Notes under the pieces: model-generated
The model's input: the letters and a program-made list of their open reading frames with translations, nothing else
Database searches by the model: none
What the model was told of the DNA's origin: nothing
Translations under genes and position numbers: made by a program
In this document: positions 11,468 to 21,653 of the stretch, one piece after another
Layout: each line of letters opens with the position of its first letter
How positions within the stretch are numbered: position 1 is the stretch's first letter
Source of the DNA: Eretmocerus hayati
Taxonomy: Eukaryota > Arthropoda > Insecta > Hymenoptera > Aphelinidae
Length of the DNA stretch: 64,000 nucleotides
Assembly (NCBI GenBank): GCA_029851415.1
Contig: CM056742.1
Span: forward strand, 86,108,748 to 86,172,747
Reading direction: 5' to 3'

Positions 11468-12001
11468 ATGGCGGCTAGATCACTTTTCGATAGACAACTA
11501 AGATTAGTAGCTTACATTCGTGATTTCGATACGAATACTGCCAAAAAGGGCGAAGAAAACATCACGGTGAAATTCCTCAAGACTCGCTTAGAGTTATTAG
11601 AGAAATATTGGATTGAATTTTGTCAAAATGATTTGGATTCACAGCAGTATGCCAATGAACTAAAAGATGAAGTATATTTTACAAAATTAGGTTTCCTTGA
11701 TATAGAAGGTACATATTCAGAATCGAAGTCTGACTCATTAGACAACATTGCCACGCTATCAGTCCCAACGGAAACTCAGTCAGAAAATGGTTCAGTGCAT
11801 AATTCCATCCACAATTCGGTACAAGAACCAGATGCTGCTGCTAATCTCCCACCGGATCGAAATTATTATCCGTCTCAACCGTTCGATGCGCAACAGCTGA
11901 TACGTGCATCATCCGAATTGCAGTCAATTCCTAGGCTGCAACCACCTAAGTTCTCGGGTAAACAAGCTGGGAATTTTTCAAAGAACGCTTCATATCCGTA
12001 A
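11468..12001 (+). pseudogene. gag: BEL/Pao gag, N-terminal part
   Basis: The frame starts MAARSLFDRQLRLVAYIRDF and contains a helical segment (LKTRLELLEKYWIEFCQ) typical of the N-terminus of Pao-family gag. It is followed by a Ser/Asn-rich linker and then RLQPPKFSGK, the conserved entry to the DUF1759 capsid-like domain. The coding sequence shifts frame at about 11,970: the next conserved words (GDDPDLSPSAKL) are in another frame and then hit a stop. Gag forms the particle that packages the element RNA. This copy is broken. Confidence 0.75.
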
Positions 12002-12157
12002 TTGGGGATGATCCTGATTTGTCGCCGTCTGCTAAATTACCATCTGCTCAACTCAACCGACGGTGATGCAGAGGGAATGATGAAGAGTGTAAAAACGAAT
12101 TCTGTGAACTTTCTGGTTGCATGAAATAAATCATGTCGGCGTTAGGATAATTCTCGG

Positions 12158-12607
12158 TTGAGATTGAACACACGTTTGAATGCATTAATCGATTTGGCTC
12201 CAATTGCGGAAAAATCAGCGCAAGCCTACGTAACAATAATGAACCAAGCGGAGGAAGCGATTCAGGGGTTGCGGGATTTGGAATGCCCGGTAGATGAATG
12301 GGATTGTTGGCTTATACACTTGATAGTTAGAAAATTAGATCATGGTATCAGAAAGAGCTGGAGAATTGCTCAAGAACCCATTGAAGGTTTTTCGACGTAT
12401 ACATCGTTATTTCCTTTTTTGGAGACTCGATTTCAATCGCTGGATGCAGCTCATGCGGGTTCTGTCCCATCTAATGATTCTGAACCTAATTTCCCGTCAT
12501 TTGGCAGATCTCAAAATAATTCGAATCGAAGAAAAGTAAATCCAAATTTTGGAAATCTCAGGGTAATAAGGGTCAATCTGGCGGTCAACTTTCCTGTTGT
12601 ATTGTAA
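12158..12607 (+). pseudogene. gag: BEL/Pao gag, DUF1759 C-terminal part
   Basis: This continues the gag reading in the same frame number as the first piece, after about 150 bases with stops. Conserved features are LIDLAPIAEKSAQAYVTIMNQ, then a WDCWLIHLIVRKLDHGIRKSW segment and a LFPFLETRF helix, as in DUF1759 proteins. The expected zinc knuckle lies further on in decayed sequence (12,600-12,760 has several Cys/His codons). The usual role is RNA packaging; this piece is truncated. Confidence 0.7.
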
Positions 12608-12673
12608 AGGTGATCATGCATTGCATAATTGTGATAAATTCTTAGCATTATCTTTCCACCAAAGATTTGAATT

Positions 12674-13363
12674 TTGCAAATCGAATCGTTGATGTTTAAA
12701 TTGTTTAGAGCCTGGTCATTTCGCAGAAAATGTGAATCAATGTATAAGTATTCTAAGTGCCAAAGGCCACATCACACGAAATCACGTATGGAATCAATGG
12801 GTGCTCCCAAACCAGAGGACGCTCAACGCAAATCGCAGCAGACTGATTGTCATTTGATTCATTGTTTTTCTGCTGTGTCGGAGCAAGCGCGTTTAGTAGC
12901 GACGGCGCGTATATGGTTACAAGATCCTCATGGACCAGAGGTAGAAGCTCGTGCACTAATCGATCCAGATTCGGATTGTTCGTTTGTCGTTGATGGAGTA
13001 GTTCAAGCTTTGGATCTGCCGTCTCGCAAACTTAGGTTAAGGATCAATACTATTGGGGATGGACGCACAGTCGTTTCGACGAGTGAAGTCTCGCTCACGC
13101 TGCTGTCGAAAATCGATTCAAAATTCTGTCTCGAGATCGAGGCTCTGATTCTTCCGGAACTAACCTCATTTTTGCGTAGGTCAAAGGTGAAATGTAACAA
13201 TTGGTCGCATTTGCATGGATTAACACTTGCTGATCCGGAATATTTCATTCCTGCAAAAGTCGATTGCTTATTGGGTACCGAGGTTTATAGCAACATTCTT
13301 CGGGAGGGTTCGATAAAGGGCCCACCAAGAATTCCTACCGCACAGAACACAGCATTGGGTTGA
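12674..13363 (+). pseudogene. BEL/Pao aspartic protease domain (DUF1758)
   Basis: The active-site region reads ARALIDPDSDCSFV, where the family normally has a Leu-Leu-Asp-Gly/Ser-Gly type motif. The following text with LRINTIGDG and VDCLLGTEVYSNIL is typical of Pao proteases. The Asp is present, but the loop after it has Pro-Asp instead of the usual small residues, which may be a damaging change. The domain lies between gag and reverse transcriptase, as expected for the pol polyprotein. The frame ends at 13363 and pol resumes in another frame 24 bases later. Confidence 0.7.
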
Positions 13364-13386
13364 ATTCTCACTAGACGGAGTCGAGT

Positions 13387-14218
13387 GTGGGAACTGTAAA
13401 TCCTCGTGTCGTTTCATCCTTACATGCTGGCGTTGATAGTCCTCTGTCAGATCAGCTAAATAGATTTTGGGAAATTGAAGAACTCCCAGCTACTCGTCAT
13501 CTCACAGCTGAGGAGGAGTATTGTGAAGAATTATTGACGTCTTCTGTCGAGCGCACGCCTGGAAGATGCTTCGTCGTGCGCCTCCCTTTCACAAAAAATA
13601 CTCATGAAGCTTCGTTTTCTGAATCTAGAGACGTTGCGGGGGCATGCCTACTAAGATTTGTGAAAAAACGACAACGAGATTCGAAGTTGGATGAAGCGTA
13701 CACCGAATTCATGGAACAGTACGAGTCATTGGGACATATGAAACGCACACAGCCACCAGATGGGTCGACTCCGGTGCCATCTCTCCTGCCATATCATCCT
13801 GTTTCCCGTAAGGACAGCGACCTAATTCGAGTCGTTCTGAATGCTTCGCATAAAACAGGTAATGGTAAAAGTTTGAATGTTTTTTTATTGGCTGGCCCCA
13901 AGCTTCAAGATGATCAAACATTTGTATTGATTCGCTGGAGAATTCCCAAACATGGATTTCGTACAGACACCGTAAGAATGTTCAGACAAATTTTGGTACA
14001 TTCTGAGGATATGAATTGGCAGAGGATTGTCTGGCGATCATGGAGACAAGACGATATCCTTGACTTCGTTTTGCCAACGGTCACTTATGGTACAGTTTGT
14101 GCGCCGTATCTGGCGATTAGAGTTCTCCTCCAATAGGCAGAGACTTACAAAGATGAATTTCCTATCGCAGTTTTAATTATCCTGTTTCGTCGATACATGG
14201 ATGATTTGTTTGGGGGAG
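13387..14218 (+). pseudogene. pol: BEL/Pao reverse transcriptase
   Basis: Conserved Pao reverse-transcriptase features appear in order: FWEIEELP, RCFVVRLPF, VRVVLNAS-like RVVLNASHKTGNGKSLN, the LAGPKLQDD segment, and MFRQILVHSEDMNWQRIVWR. A TAG at 14134-14136 interrupts the frame just before the catalytic block. The frame continues after it, with RRYMDDLF (the catalytic aspartate pair) at about 14191-14214. Near 14,220-14,440 the frame decays further. The enzyme would copy the element RNA into DNA; this copy is not functional. Confidence 0.8.
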
Positions 14219-14437
14219 GGAATACTCTACCAGCCGCTTTGGAAGCTCGGGACCAGCTGATCTCGATCATTTCATGCGCCTGCATGAACTTGGAAAGTGG
14301 TCGGCAAATCACTGGGATTTGTTGAGAGGGCTCTTTTCAGAAAACTCAGGTGACATTGCGATAGAACTCGACCATGTCGTCTCCACCCTTGAATCGAAAA
14401 GGTTTCCGCATGATGATCAATTTTTTATGGGATATCG

Positions 14438-15231
14438 ATGCCTTCAGCTCCTGATATTGTTACGAGAAGATCGATTCTATCAGAAGTAGCTCGGTTGTTT
14501 GATCCACATGGTTTGTTAGCTCCGTTTCTGATACAAGCTAAAATCTTATTGCAAAATATGTGGCATTTGAAAATCGAATGGAACACTCCCGTCGTCGGTG
14601 AAGTACTCGTTGAATGGCAGGAAATACGGTCACAAGTCCAACTATTGGCCCGAGTTCGAGTGTCTCGATGGTTAAGCACACTGTCGAGTTCAAGTTGGGA
14701 ACTGCATGGGTTCGCAGACGCGTCGGAAAGGGCATATGCGGCCGCGGTTTACTTGGTGATTCCAGGAAAAACTTCACAATTGATTATGGCTAAGACCAAA
14801 GTGGCACCTGATAAAACACTTTCCATCCCAGAACTCGAGTTGTGCGGTGCAGCTTTGTTAGTCAAATTAGCCAAACATGTCATGAGTAATTTGGAAATTC
14901 GACCATCAGCTGTTCATTGCTGGTCTGATTCAAAGGTGGTCCTGGATTGGCTCAATTGTCATCCGTCTAAATGGGAGACTTTTGTGGCCAATCGAGTACG
15001 ATTAGCAAAACTTTACCAGAGGCTGTATGGAGGCATGTTTGCTCGGAAGATAATTCCGCAAACTGCGCAACCCGGGGGTTGACCGCGAAAAAGCTCTTAA
15101 ATTTGGATATCTGGTGGAATGGACCAAACTGGGTGACTCAACCGAAGAATGAATGGCCTGAAGTAACTTCAGAACCGGTATGCGCGGAATCGTTGGCTCA
15201 TCTAGTTGTGGAATCGTCGCAGGTTTCATAA
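14438..15231 (+). pseudogene. pol: BEL/Pao Pao-specific connection and RNase H-like region
   Basis: The frame carries RRSILSEVARLFDPHGLLAP, the conserved Pao block after the polymerase. It is followed by HGFADASERAYAAAVY (first RNase H aspartate), IPELELCGAALL (glutamate), and CWSDSKVVLDWL (second aspartate), so the catalytic D-E-D set is visible. At about 15,060 the frame shifts and continues in the frame 14971-15231 (SEDNSANCATRGLTAKKLLNLDIWW). It degrades the RNA strand during reverse transcription in intact elements. Confidence 0.75.
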
Positions 15232-15276
15232 CACTTTAAATCACATGTCAGTTATTTTTCAAAAATAATCCGAATA

Positions 15277-15660
15277 GTGGCTTACATCTTTCGATGGGAA
15301 TTTAATGCTTCTAGCAAATCTGAGGATCCTCGCGAATCGTCCTTGAGTCCAATAGAATTGAACTCCGCAAAAATCGCACTGTCCAAATCCATCCATAGGC
15401 AGCATTTTGCTGAAGAAATCAAAGCTTTAGAGAAAGGTCGACATTTGTCGACTAAAGTGACATGAGACGATTGCTGCCATTTTGAGATTCCCGTGGTGTA
15501 TTGAGAGTAGGCGGACGACTTCAAAATGCAAATCTTCCGTATGAAGAAATACATCCTATCATATTGTCAAGTAGGAGCATCTTTGTACGACGCTTGATCG
15601 AAGAATTACATCGAGACTTGTTACATGGTGGAGTTCAGCTCATGTTGAGCGATTTGTATA
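15277..15660 (+). pseudogene. pol: BEL/Pao integrase N-terminal (H2C2) region, truncated
   Basis: Bases 15277-15465 read IALSKSIHRQHFAEEIKALEKG, the conserved linker before integrase. After a frame change, 15490-15660 encodes GVLRVGGRLQNANLPYEE, HPIILSSRS and LHRDLLHGGVQLMLSDLYR. These are the H2C2 zinc-binding start of retroviral-type integrases. The coding sequence stops abruptly at 15,660, where the (GATA)n tail of another element begins. The catalytic core of integrase and the 3' LTR are missing from the window. Confidence 0.75.
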
Positions 15661-15698
15661 GATAGATAGATAGATAGATAGAAAGCCTTTATTTGCTC
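15661..15698 (-). mobile_element. 3' tail of a minus-strand non-LTR element
   Basis: On the minus strand this reads GAGCAAATAAAGGCTTTC followed by five TATC units. An AATAAA signal just before a short microsatellite tail is typical of the 3' end of a non-LTR retrotransposon. It abuts the BEL/Pao integrase sequence directly. The rest of the element continues on the other side of the R1-clade insertion, from 17065 upward. Confidence 0.7.
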
Positions 15699-15779
15699 GT
15701 TGATGGAGAACACGGGAGTTTCGAAACTCCTCCTCTTGGTGACTAGCATCGCTTCGCACTTGTGCTCGGCAAGCTCCAT
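15699..15779 (-). mobile_element. inverted 5' fragment of the R1-clade element
   Basis: Read on the minus strand this ~80-bp piece encodes LAEHKCEAMLVTKRRSFETPVFSIN. It runs straight up to the residues (VFSIN) where the plus-strand part starts again at 15780. The 18-base overlap CGTTGATGGAGAACACGG (15698-15715) is repeated inverted at 15780-15797. This is the pattern left by twin priming during target-primed reverse transcription. Confidence 0.75.
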
Positions 15780-17064
15780 CCGTGTTCTCCATCAACGGGT
15801 ACGAGATTCCACTCAAGAGGGAACTTAGGTACCTTGGGGTTTGGTTTGATGACCGATGGAGCTACAAGGCACAAGCCAGAGAAGCAGTGCTGAAGGCAGA
15901 CAGGGTCGGTGGCGCCCTCCAGCGGCTCATGCCAAACATTGGTGGCCCCAAGCCAAACAGAGGGCCTTACTCAGCACCGTGAGCTATTCCATCATGCTGT
16001 ACGGTGCACCAATTTGAGGGCAGGTAGCTAGAGGGTCGTAATCGATGCGAAGCTAGGTCCAGTCCAGCGGCGTTTCGCGCTACGGACGATCAGTGCTTAT
16101 TGCACGGTGTCTGACCACGCAGCCTGTGTGCTTGCGGGTACACCACCCATTCGACTGCTTGTAGCCGAGAGTGTGCGGGTATGGAAACGCCAAGAAACCT
16201 TCAAGAGCGATGGAGTCGTGCTCAACCCCACTCGCAAGGCCCTCATACAAGACGTCGAGAGGGGGGAGACCGTCGAAGAGTGGCGAAAAGAGTGGGAGAG
16301 CTCAACGAAAGGGAAGTGGACGCGAAGGCTGATCCCCAACATAGCCAGGTGGATCGATCGAGCTCACGGAGAGCTGGATTACTGGCTGACGTAAGCTTTT
16401 AGTGGGCATGGCTGCTTCGGAGAGTACCTGGAGCGGTTCCAGAAGAGGGAGACCCCGGTCTGTCAGATGTGTGCGGCAGACTGGGACGATGCGGAGCATG
16501 CACTCTTCCATTGCATGAACACAGCTACGGAGAGAGCGGAGCTCGTGAACTGGCTTGGAAATCAGATCACCCCTGAGAATCTATTGCCGTTCATGCTCCG
16601 CAACAAAGAGACATGGGATAAGATCGCCGCCTATATCAAGACGGCGATCACCCGAAAAGGAGAGCGAGAACGGGCATTGCAGCGTCAAGCAAGAGGCGCT
16701 GCATAGCGAACAACGACGACTTAAAGAGTGATCATTGACGACGAAGAGAGAAGACAGAAGAGCGGACACACCGAAGAGGGACGCCTCATGGCGCGCGATA
16801 CGCCTCCCACCCTGAAGTAATGCTAACGCGGTTCCGGGGTGGGTTGGTTAGATAGTGGTTAGCTGCCCCCAGTTCTGCAATGATGGCTTGCCAACATCGT
16901 AGGGCTGAGAGCAGAAGGTTTTAGCCCCCAGGGCACACGGGCGTTGGATTCATGCTCATCCGGTTTACCGAGTGAGCAAAATGAAAGCGCTTATGGTCTG
17001 CCGGTGGGAGATCCATTAGGGATAGCCTGTCATCAGATTTTTCCTTATATTCCACTTAGAAAAA
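15780..17064 (+). pseudogene. R1-clade non-LTR retrotransposon, 3' end of ORF2
   Basis: The coding part (15780-16706) gives the thumb region ELRYLGVWFDDRWSYKAQ, then VSYSIMLYGAPI, a CVLAGTPPIRLLV segment, and a C-terminal zinc knuckle C-x2-C-x8-H-x4-C (CQMCAADWDDAEHALFHC, about 16465-16520). That knuckle and text identify the R1 clade (R1/TRAS-like). One frameshift near 15,955, a TGA in place of Trp near 16,016 and a TAA near 16,394 break the frame. The 3' UTR runs 16707-17060 and ends in an A run. Twin 17-base duplications (15682-15698 and 17065-17081) flank the insertion. Confidence 0.8.
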
Positions 17065-17366
17065 AAAGCCTTTATTTGCTCAGAGGCAGAATAACAAAAG
17101 TACAAATAAAATTCCAAATAAGTAAAACTGGAGAGGACAGTCATTGTCTCTTCATTAGTATATACATGACAAATATTTCTTTGTGTCATTCGGTAAGAAT
17201 TCGGTCAAGGCCATATTCAGTCTCACATTTTATCACAGATATGATACGTCATGTACACATTTTCAGTAATACACAGTATTACACAGTTTAAAACACAGTA
17301 ATCACAATGATTCAAGGAAATATGGAATATAAATCAGAAAATCCATAGAATTTCATGAAAAGGGGC
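17065..17366 (-). mobile_element. 3' UTR of minus-strand non-LTR element
   Basis: AT-rich non-coding sequence between the end of the reverse-transcriptase frame and the R1-clade insertion. Its last 17 bases (AAAGCCTTTATTTGCTC, 17065-17081) are the duplicated target. The natural continuation, with its AATAAA and TATC tail, is at 15661-15698. Confidence 0.6.
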
Positions 17367-17960
17367 TCATTGTGATGTTTGTGGGATGACTGGGAGATCT
17401 TGGGAATCAAGCTTGGGCAGATGGAGTTTTAGTGAGAACTTGAATGATGATAGTGACGGCAGGTTGCGCATAAGAAGCGGGAGAGAGTTGCAGAGTCTGG
17501 CGCACTGGATTTGAAATGAGTTCTCGGTTGACTTGAGTAGGACTCTGGGGATCTTCAATTCTCCAGCATCATCCCGACTCGTGGGTCTGCGCTGATTTTC
17601 AATGAACATCGCGGCTAAGTAATCGGGCTCTTTCATCTTTAAAATTTTATACATGAGGATAGCTGCAAAGTATGACCTACGCGAGTCTGAACGTAACCAG
17701 TTCCGGTTTCCTCTGAACGAGGTGATGTGCTCCCTCTTCTTCACTCCAAAAATATATCTCACCCATGAATTCTGCAGTCTCTGCAGTCGCGACCGTTCTT
17801 TGTCTGGGGCGTCAAGACATTCCACAGTACAGTAATCTAGGTGAAGCAGAGCGAGAGTCTCGACCAGCCTTCGGCGGAGTGTCTCGGTGGTGCACGCCCT
17901 GATAAACCGCAGACCATGAAGGGCACTGGTAACTTTTTTGGTAACTTGATCGATCTGCGG
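17367..17960 (-). pseudogene. non-LTR reverse transcriptase C-terminus (copy 2)
   Basis: The minus-strand frame is continuous from about 17,960 (PQIDQVTKKVTSALHGLRF, RACTTETLRRRL) through LQRLQNSWVRYIFGVKKREHIT to the tail ending LPVIPQTSQ. This is the thumb and C-terminal domain of a CR1/jockey-like reverse transcriptase, homologous to the decayed copy at 5.3-6.3 kb but better preserved. The catalytic part is missing, so this is a 5'-truncated insertion, the usual outcome of incomplete reverse transcription. It interrupts the BEL/Pao element and is itself interrupted by the R1-clade element. Confidence 0.75.
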
Positions 17961-17964
17961 TGTC

Positions 17965-18014
17965 GGCTTACAATTTTGCCTGCTCGGCGGTCCGAGCAGG
18001 CAAAATTGTAAGCC
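17965..18014. repeat. perfect 23-bp hairpin
   Basis: 17965-17987 and 17992-18014 are exact reverse complements separated by CGGT (arms begin GGCTTACAATTTTGCC). The right arm is the start of the X-Y repeat; the left arm is its inverted duplicate. Confidence 0.85.
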
Positions 18015-18278
18015 TTACTCTCGCTCAATTTTGCGCCGTGAGCTCCATCACATTTTCATCGCAACTTTTCTCTTCGCGCCTGATCTTCACCCCTCACTTC
18101 TGTCGCGCCTTGTCTTTCAACAAATGTAGTGAAACGAAACAAGGAATAAATGTTTCGCCTTTTCGTTCAGCAAAACCGAGTGACTTGTGATTTTGCACAC
18201 TTCCACGCCCCCCTTAATTTTCGAGCGCCCCATCACGCCTCTGATAGTTCTTCCTAAATATTTTTGGGCATCTCGCGG
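17994..18278 (+). repeat. dispersed repeat X-Y, uninterrupted copy
   Basis: This copy aligns to 7934-8172 and then, without a gap, to 10311-10355. It therefore shows the structure of the repeat before the 2.1-kb foldback insertion. No coding capacity was seen. Confidence 0.75.
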
Positions 18279-18282
18279 AACT

Positions 18283-18601
18283 AATTTGAAAATAATATAT
18301 GTTGAACATGAAAACGGGTATATCGTCGAAAATTCCTCAGTCATTCAGGACAAGATGCGAGTGATAAGGGTTATTAGTATTAGGCTAATTACCCTATCGC
18401 AATGACGCCTAACCTTTGATTCATCATTGTCATTCATAATCTCGTACAGCGCGTTTCGAACATAAATTCCGGAGCAGAGAAGCTCGATTTCATTCGTCGA
18501 ATCGTTGTGTGGAATGGAAGAGGGTACAGTGATTATAATCCACCCCAAATTTGATCCTGAAGATCTGGAAATGAATAAAATCATGAATCTTCTTAGGATA
18601 C
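18283..18601 (+). repeat. dispersed repeat Z, second copy (left part)
   Basis: This aligns to 4451-4770 (shared words include GACATGAAAACGGGTATAT and TTATAATCCACCCCAAATTTG). The homology stops at GGATAC (18601), where the other copy continues with AATTG. Confidence 0.75.
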
Positions 18602-20297
18602 GCTGCAAGAAGGCATTTGCAGAATGCTTTCTCGTTTCCTGTTAACCGTTTCATCATTTAAAACCATGAAAACTTGTATCGATTAATTTTTGATATTCAT
18701 CCGAATTCGAATCCAACATTTTGTCATTAACTTTTATCATCGATTATAATTTTTCCACCTTTGTAATAACAATCATAAACCTCATATTCATATCAATTAC
18801 TCGCATGGGAATTCACTTATCACACCAGATTTTATTATTTCCAATGAATGACTACGCACTAATTTTGTAGTGAGAGGAAATTCCAAATTGGAGAGAGAAA
18901 TATTCCTGGGGTAAATTTGGATCTAAAACTGATTCTTTAAAGTAACAGGGCCCATAGAACGAGAAAGTTGAATCATGTTTCAGAATTTCCAAAAGATCCA
19001 CGAATGGTCTTTGTAAGATTACAAGTATCATGGAACTAGAAATCGAAAAATTACTTTTTCTGAAAAAGGAAACTATGATCGAAATTTCGTATCAACTAAT
19101 CTATTCAGAATGAAAAGAGATATTTCAAGTCGATCACAGAAAGGTTTATATGTTCATAATTGGATGCTGGAGCGTTTGGACAAATATTTTCCAATAATGA
19201 TTCTCAATCTATTCTAATCAATTTCTCTTGATTTATGGATCATAAAGAGTAAGGAGCTGACATTGAAATGGGGGCATCACTGATACATTGAGAACAAATC
19301 CTGAGAATTTTATGGACATTAGTAAAAGGGTTTAGGAGAGATACGATGACAATGAGATAACAACATACATACACACATACATATGGACACACACAAGGTT
19401 TACTTTTGAATAATTCACTGACTGTGCTATGTGATCGGGAATGGGTGTAGGGGTACCATTCGATAGATCTCGGCAAGTAGAATGAAGTAAATCAATGTTC
19501 GTTTAGGTAGGGATTGAGCTGGGGGGTCAAAAAAGGGTATTTGAAAATTTTTCATGAAAAAATTTAAAGACGAAAAGTGAAATTTATATAAAAACGACTA
19601 TTTGTATCAATATGGAGCGGCAGATAATCGTCCAAAGTGACTGGGCCCACCGACCAAGGAAGCTGGATAATGTCTCGAATTTTCAGAGAGATCCATACAG
19701 GCGTTGGCCAAATTTCGAGTGATATGGAACGTGAAATAAAAAAATTCAATTTGAAAAAATGAACATTTCTATCAAAATTCCGTATTAACCAATCTCTTTA
19801 GAACGATCAAAGAATACTTGAACATCGATGAGTGACCATTTATATTGAGAATCGGAGGTGTTAGAACATTTGGAACAACAGGGTATGAAAATGGTGTTGA
19901 AATTTAGGCAATCAGTTGAACGTGGGAGAGGGAGTATTGAGAGTATAGAGCTGTCGATAGACTGGGCTCATCGCTGATCATTTTAGAACAAACCCTCAAC
20001 GTTTGAAGAAGATTGATCTAGAGGTTCAGGAGATATCGCGTGACAAAGACAAGACAACATACAGACACACATACATACGGACATAAGCAATGCGTGTTTG
20101 AAAATATCCCACAGAGAGCGTTGTGCATGTCGGAGGGAATGTACAGGAATACCATTTCATAGATCTCGGCGAGAAGAATAAGAAGGACTAACTTTCATTC
20201 GGCTATTGTTCCAATTAAAGGGTCAAAAATGGGAAATTTGGAAAATTTTTTTGCAAAACTTTCCGCACCGATACAATACTTTCTCTTCGAGAAAGCA
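18602..20297. mobile_element. 1.7-kb insertion splitting repeat Z-W
   Basis: This segment is absent from the paralogue at 4.77 kb. It is flanked by ATAC on both sides (18598-18601 and 20298-20301). TGCTTTCTCG at 18625-18634 and its complement CGAGAAAGCA at 20288-20297 could be short terminal inverted repeats. The interior consists of two diverged direct copies of about 0.7 kb (about 18,940-19,560 and 19,640-20,260). Each contains a GGGCCCA word, an ACACATACATA microsatellite, ATAGATCTCGGC, and GGTCAAAAA near the end. No coding capacity is supported. Confidence 0.5.
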
Positions 20298-20400
20298 ATA
20301 CAATTGCTATAATCGTCGAATAGCTGGTAATCTTGGAGACATAAAATTGAAAGAGAGCGCGCCTAGACCAAAATTTAAAATTTGAGATAGTTTGACAACT
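20298..20400 (+). repeat. dispersed repeat W, second copy (right part)
   Basis: ATACAATTGCTATAATCGTC and GGTAATCTTGGAGACATA match 4768-4830, continuing the Z repeat that ended at 18601. Confidence 0.6.
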
Positions 20401-20742
20401 CAAGAAGTAATCCATAAAACTGAGGAAAATATCGAGACATGATGGCGAAAAACTTGAAAATAAAAAGTTCATAGATTTGCTCAGCGATTTTTGCCGCTGG
20501 GAACTAAAAATGAAAAGATAATCGAGGGTCGCTATTTTCGACTCTGGAAGAGTGCCTCTGTTATTTGGTAATGAGGAGATAGTTAGATTGAAACTAATGG
20601 AAGTGGATAAAGTTGATTATAATCGATAAATGTGCACTAGAAAACAATTTGGCGAGCTCATCTTATCTTATTTTGATAATTTTATCTCGATTTTGATATT
20701 GATAATTAATAAACTTCTCTCATCTTTCTTGGTGAATTACTC
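20401..20742. other. no recognisable feature
   Basis: AT-rich sequence after the W repeat. No open frame with recognisable motifs, no RNA gene and no repeat structure was seen. Confidence 0.35.
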
Positions 20743-20984
20743 TCAGAGTATTATATTTCCTCGATTCACTCTGATATTCCAATCTTTCTTAACTTCCTCT
20801 GAAAGGTGATGGAAGAGATTGCTCTTCAATAGATCGGCTTCGTCAGGATCAGAATTGAGAAAAGGAAGGAAATTCAAGAGGACTGATGCTTCATGTGTGA
20901 AGGATTTTTTCAGTGCTGTAGTGCGAGCAGTTGGGATCAAGAGTGGTGTAGGTTGCTGTCTTTGTGATCTACGTATGTCAGGAT
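20743..20984 (-). pseudogene. non-LTR reverse transcriptase tail (target gene of the giant insertion, 3' part)
   Basis: The minus-strand frame reads RRSQRQQPTPLLIPTART followed by a KKSFTHEASVLLNFLP block. These are the post-thumb C-terminal residues of jockey/CR1-like reverse transcriptases, where a terminal SFxxxAxxLWNxLP-type motif is conserved. The frame begins directly at the 8-bp duplication GTCAGGAT (20977-20984). Its upstream part lies 14.3 kb away at 35,246-35,520, and the reading frame is preserved across the two pieces. Confidence 0.7.
20977..20984. repeat. 8-bp target-site duplication, left
   Basis: GTCAGGAT lies immediately outside the left terminal inverted repeat and is repeated exactly at 35246-35253. 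Confidence 0.85.
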
Positions 20985-21650
20985 CATAGACATATAAGAG
21001 ATAGACTGCGGGTCCCGTGCGCCGGCCGCCGTACATCGACCGAGAGAGACAGAAACTCTAAGAGTCGACTCTCCTGTCTTTCTCGCCGCTTCTGATTGGT
21101 CGGCGCTACTCCCCGCCGCTCTCGTCACCCGCCCGCTGGCTAACACACATAGCTGTGAAAATAAATCAAAACACCATAAATTGATGGAGATAATTCACCA
21201 CGGCTCTAATGTAATCACAATCATGCCATAATGTAATCACTCAATGTATCTGAGATCTTATTCTCAATAGTTGAACTCAAGTCCCGGAGGGGTTAGCGCT
21301 CTATATGCAAGTTGTATATCGATTAGCTACAAACTGATTCATGGTCGTGCGTGCTAAAGCGCTCGCCCTGTCATTCTGCCGACGCGGCGCGGCCAGGGTT
21401 CGATCCCCTCGCAGAAATTTTTTTATCTCTTGAAACTCTTTTTTTTTTCAATTTTTCTGTTCATTTCTAGGCAAAGATAATCTATTGCAGCAAGATTATT
21501 GTCAATTCAACACAAGGAAGATGCTTATTCCCATTTTCCACGCAGTTTTTCCCAAGATAACTTAAAATTTATGTCTTTAAAAAGAAGTGTTTGCTCTTTC
21601 TGTTTTAGATATCTTGAGATACTATCTCCATCTATAAGTATATTATCACA
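20985..21650 (+). repeat. left terminal inverted repeat (~660 bp)
   Basis: This is the reverse complement of 34585-35245. The outer 400 bases differ at roughly one base in 25-30 by eye, and the inner part is more diverged. It contains a subterminal palindrome (GAGAGACAG around 21043 against CTGTCTTTCTC around 21080, centred on GAGTCGACTC) and a tRNA-like segment ending in a T run at 21338-21424. Confidence 0.85.
21338..21424 (+). ncRNA. tRNA-like Pol III promoter segment inside the left TIR
   Basis: GGTCGTGCGTGC (weak box A) is followed by a consensus box B GGTTCGATCCC (21398-21408) and, ten bases later, a run of seven T, a Pol III terminator. The inverted copy in the right TIR (box B at about 34823-34833) is conserved. 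This may be a tRNA-derived SINE trapped in the ancestral terminus, or a Pol III unit belonging to the element. Folding into a complete cloverleaf is not evident. Confidence 0.4.
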
Positions 21651-21653
21651 AAT

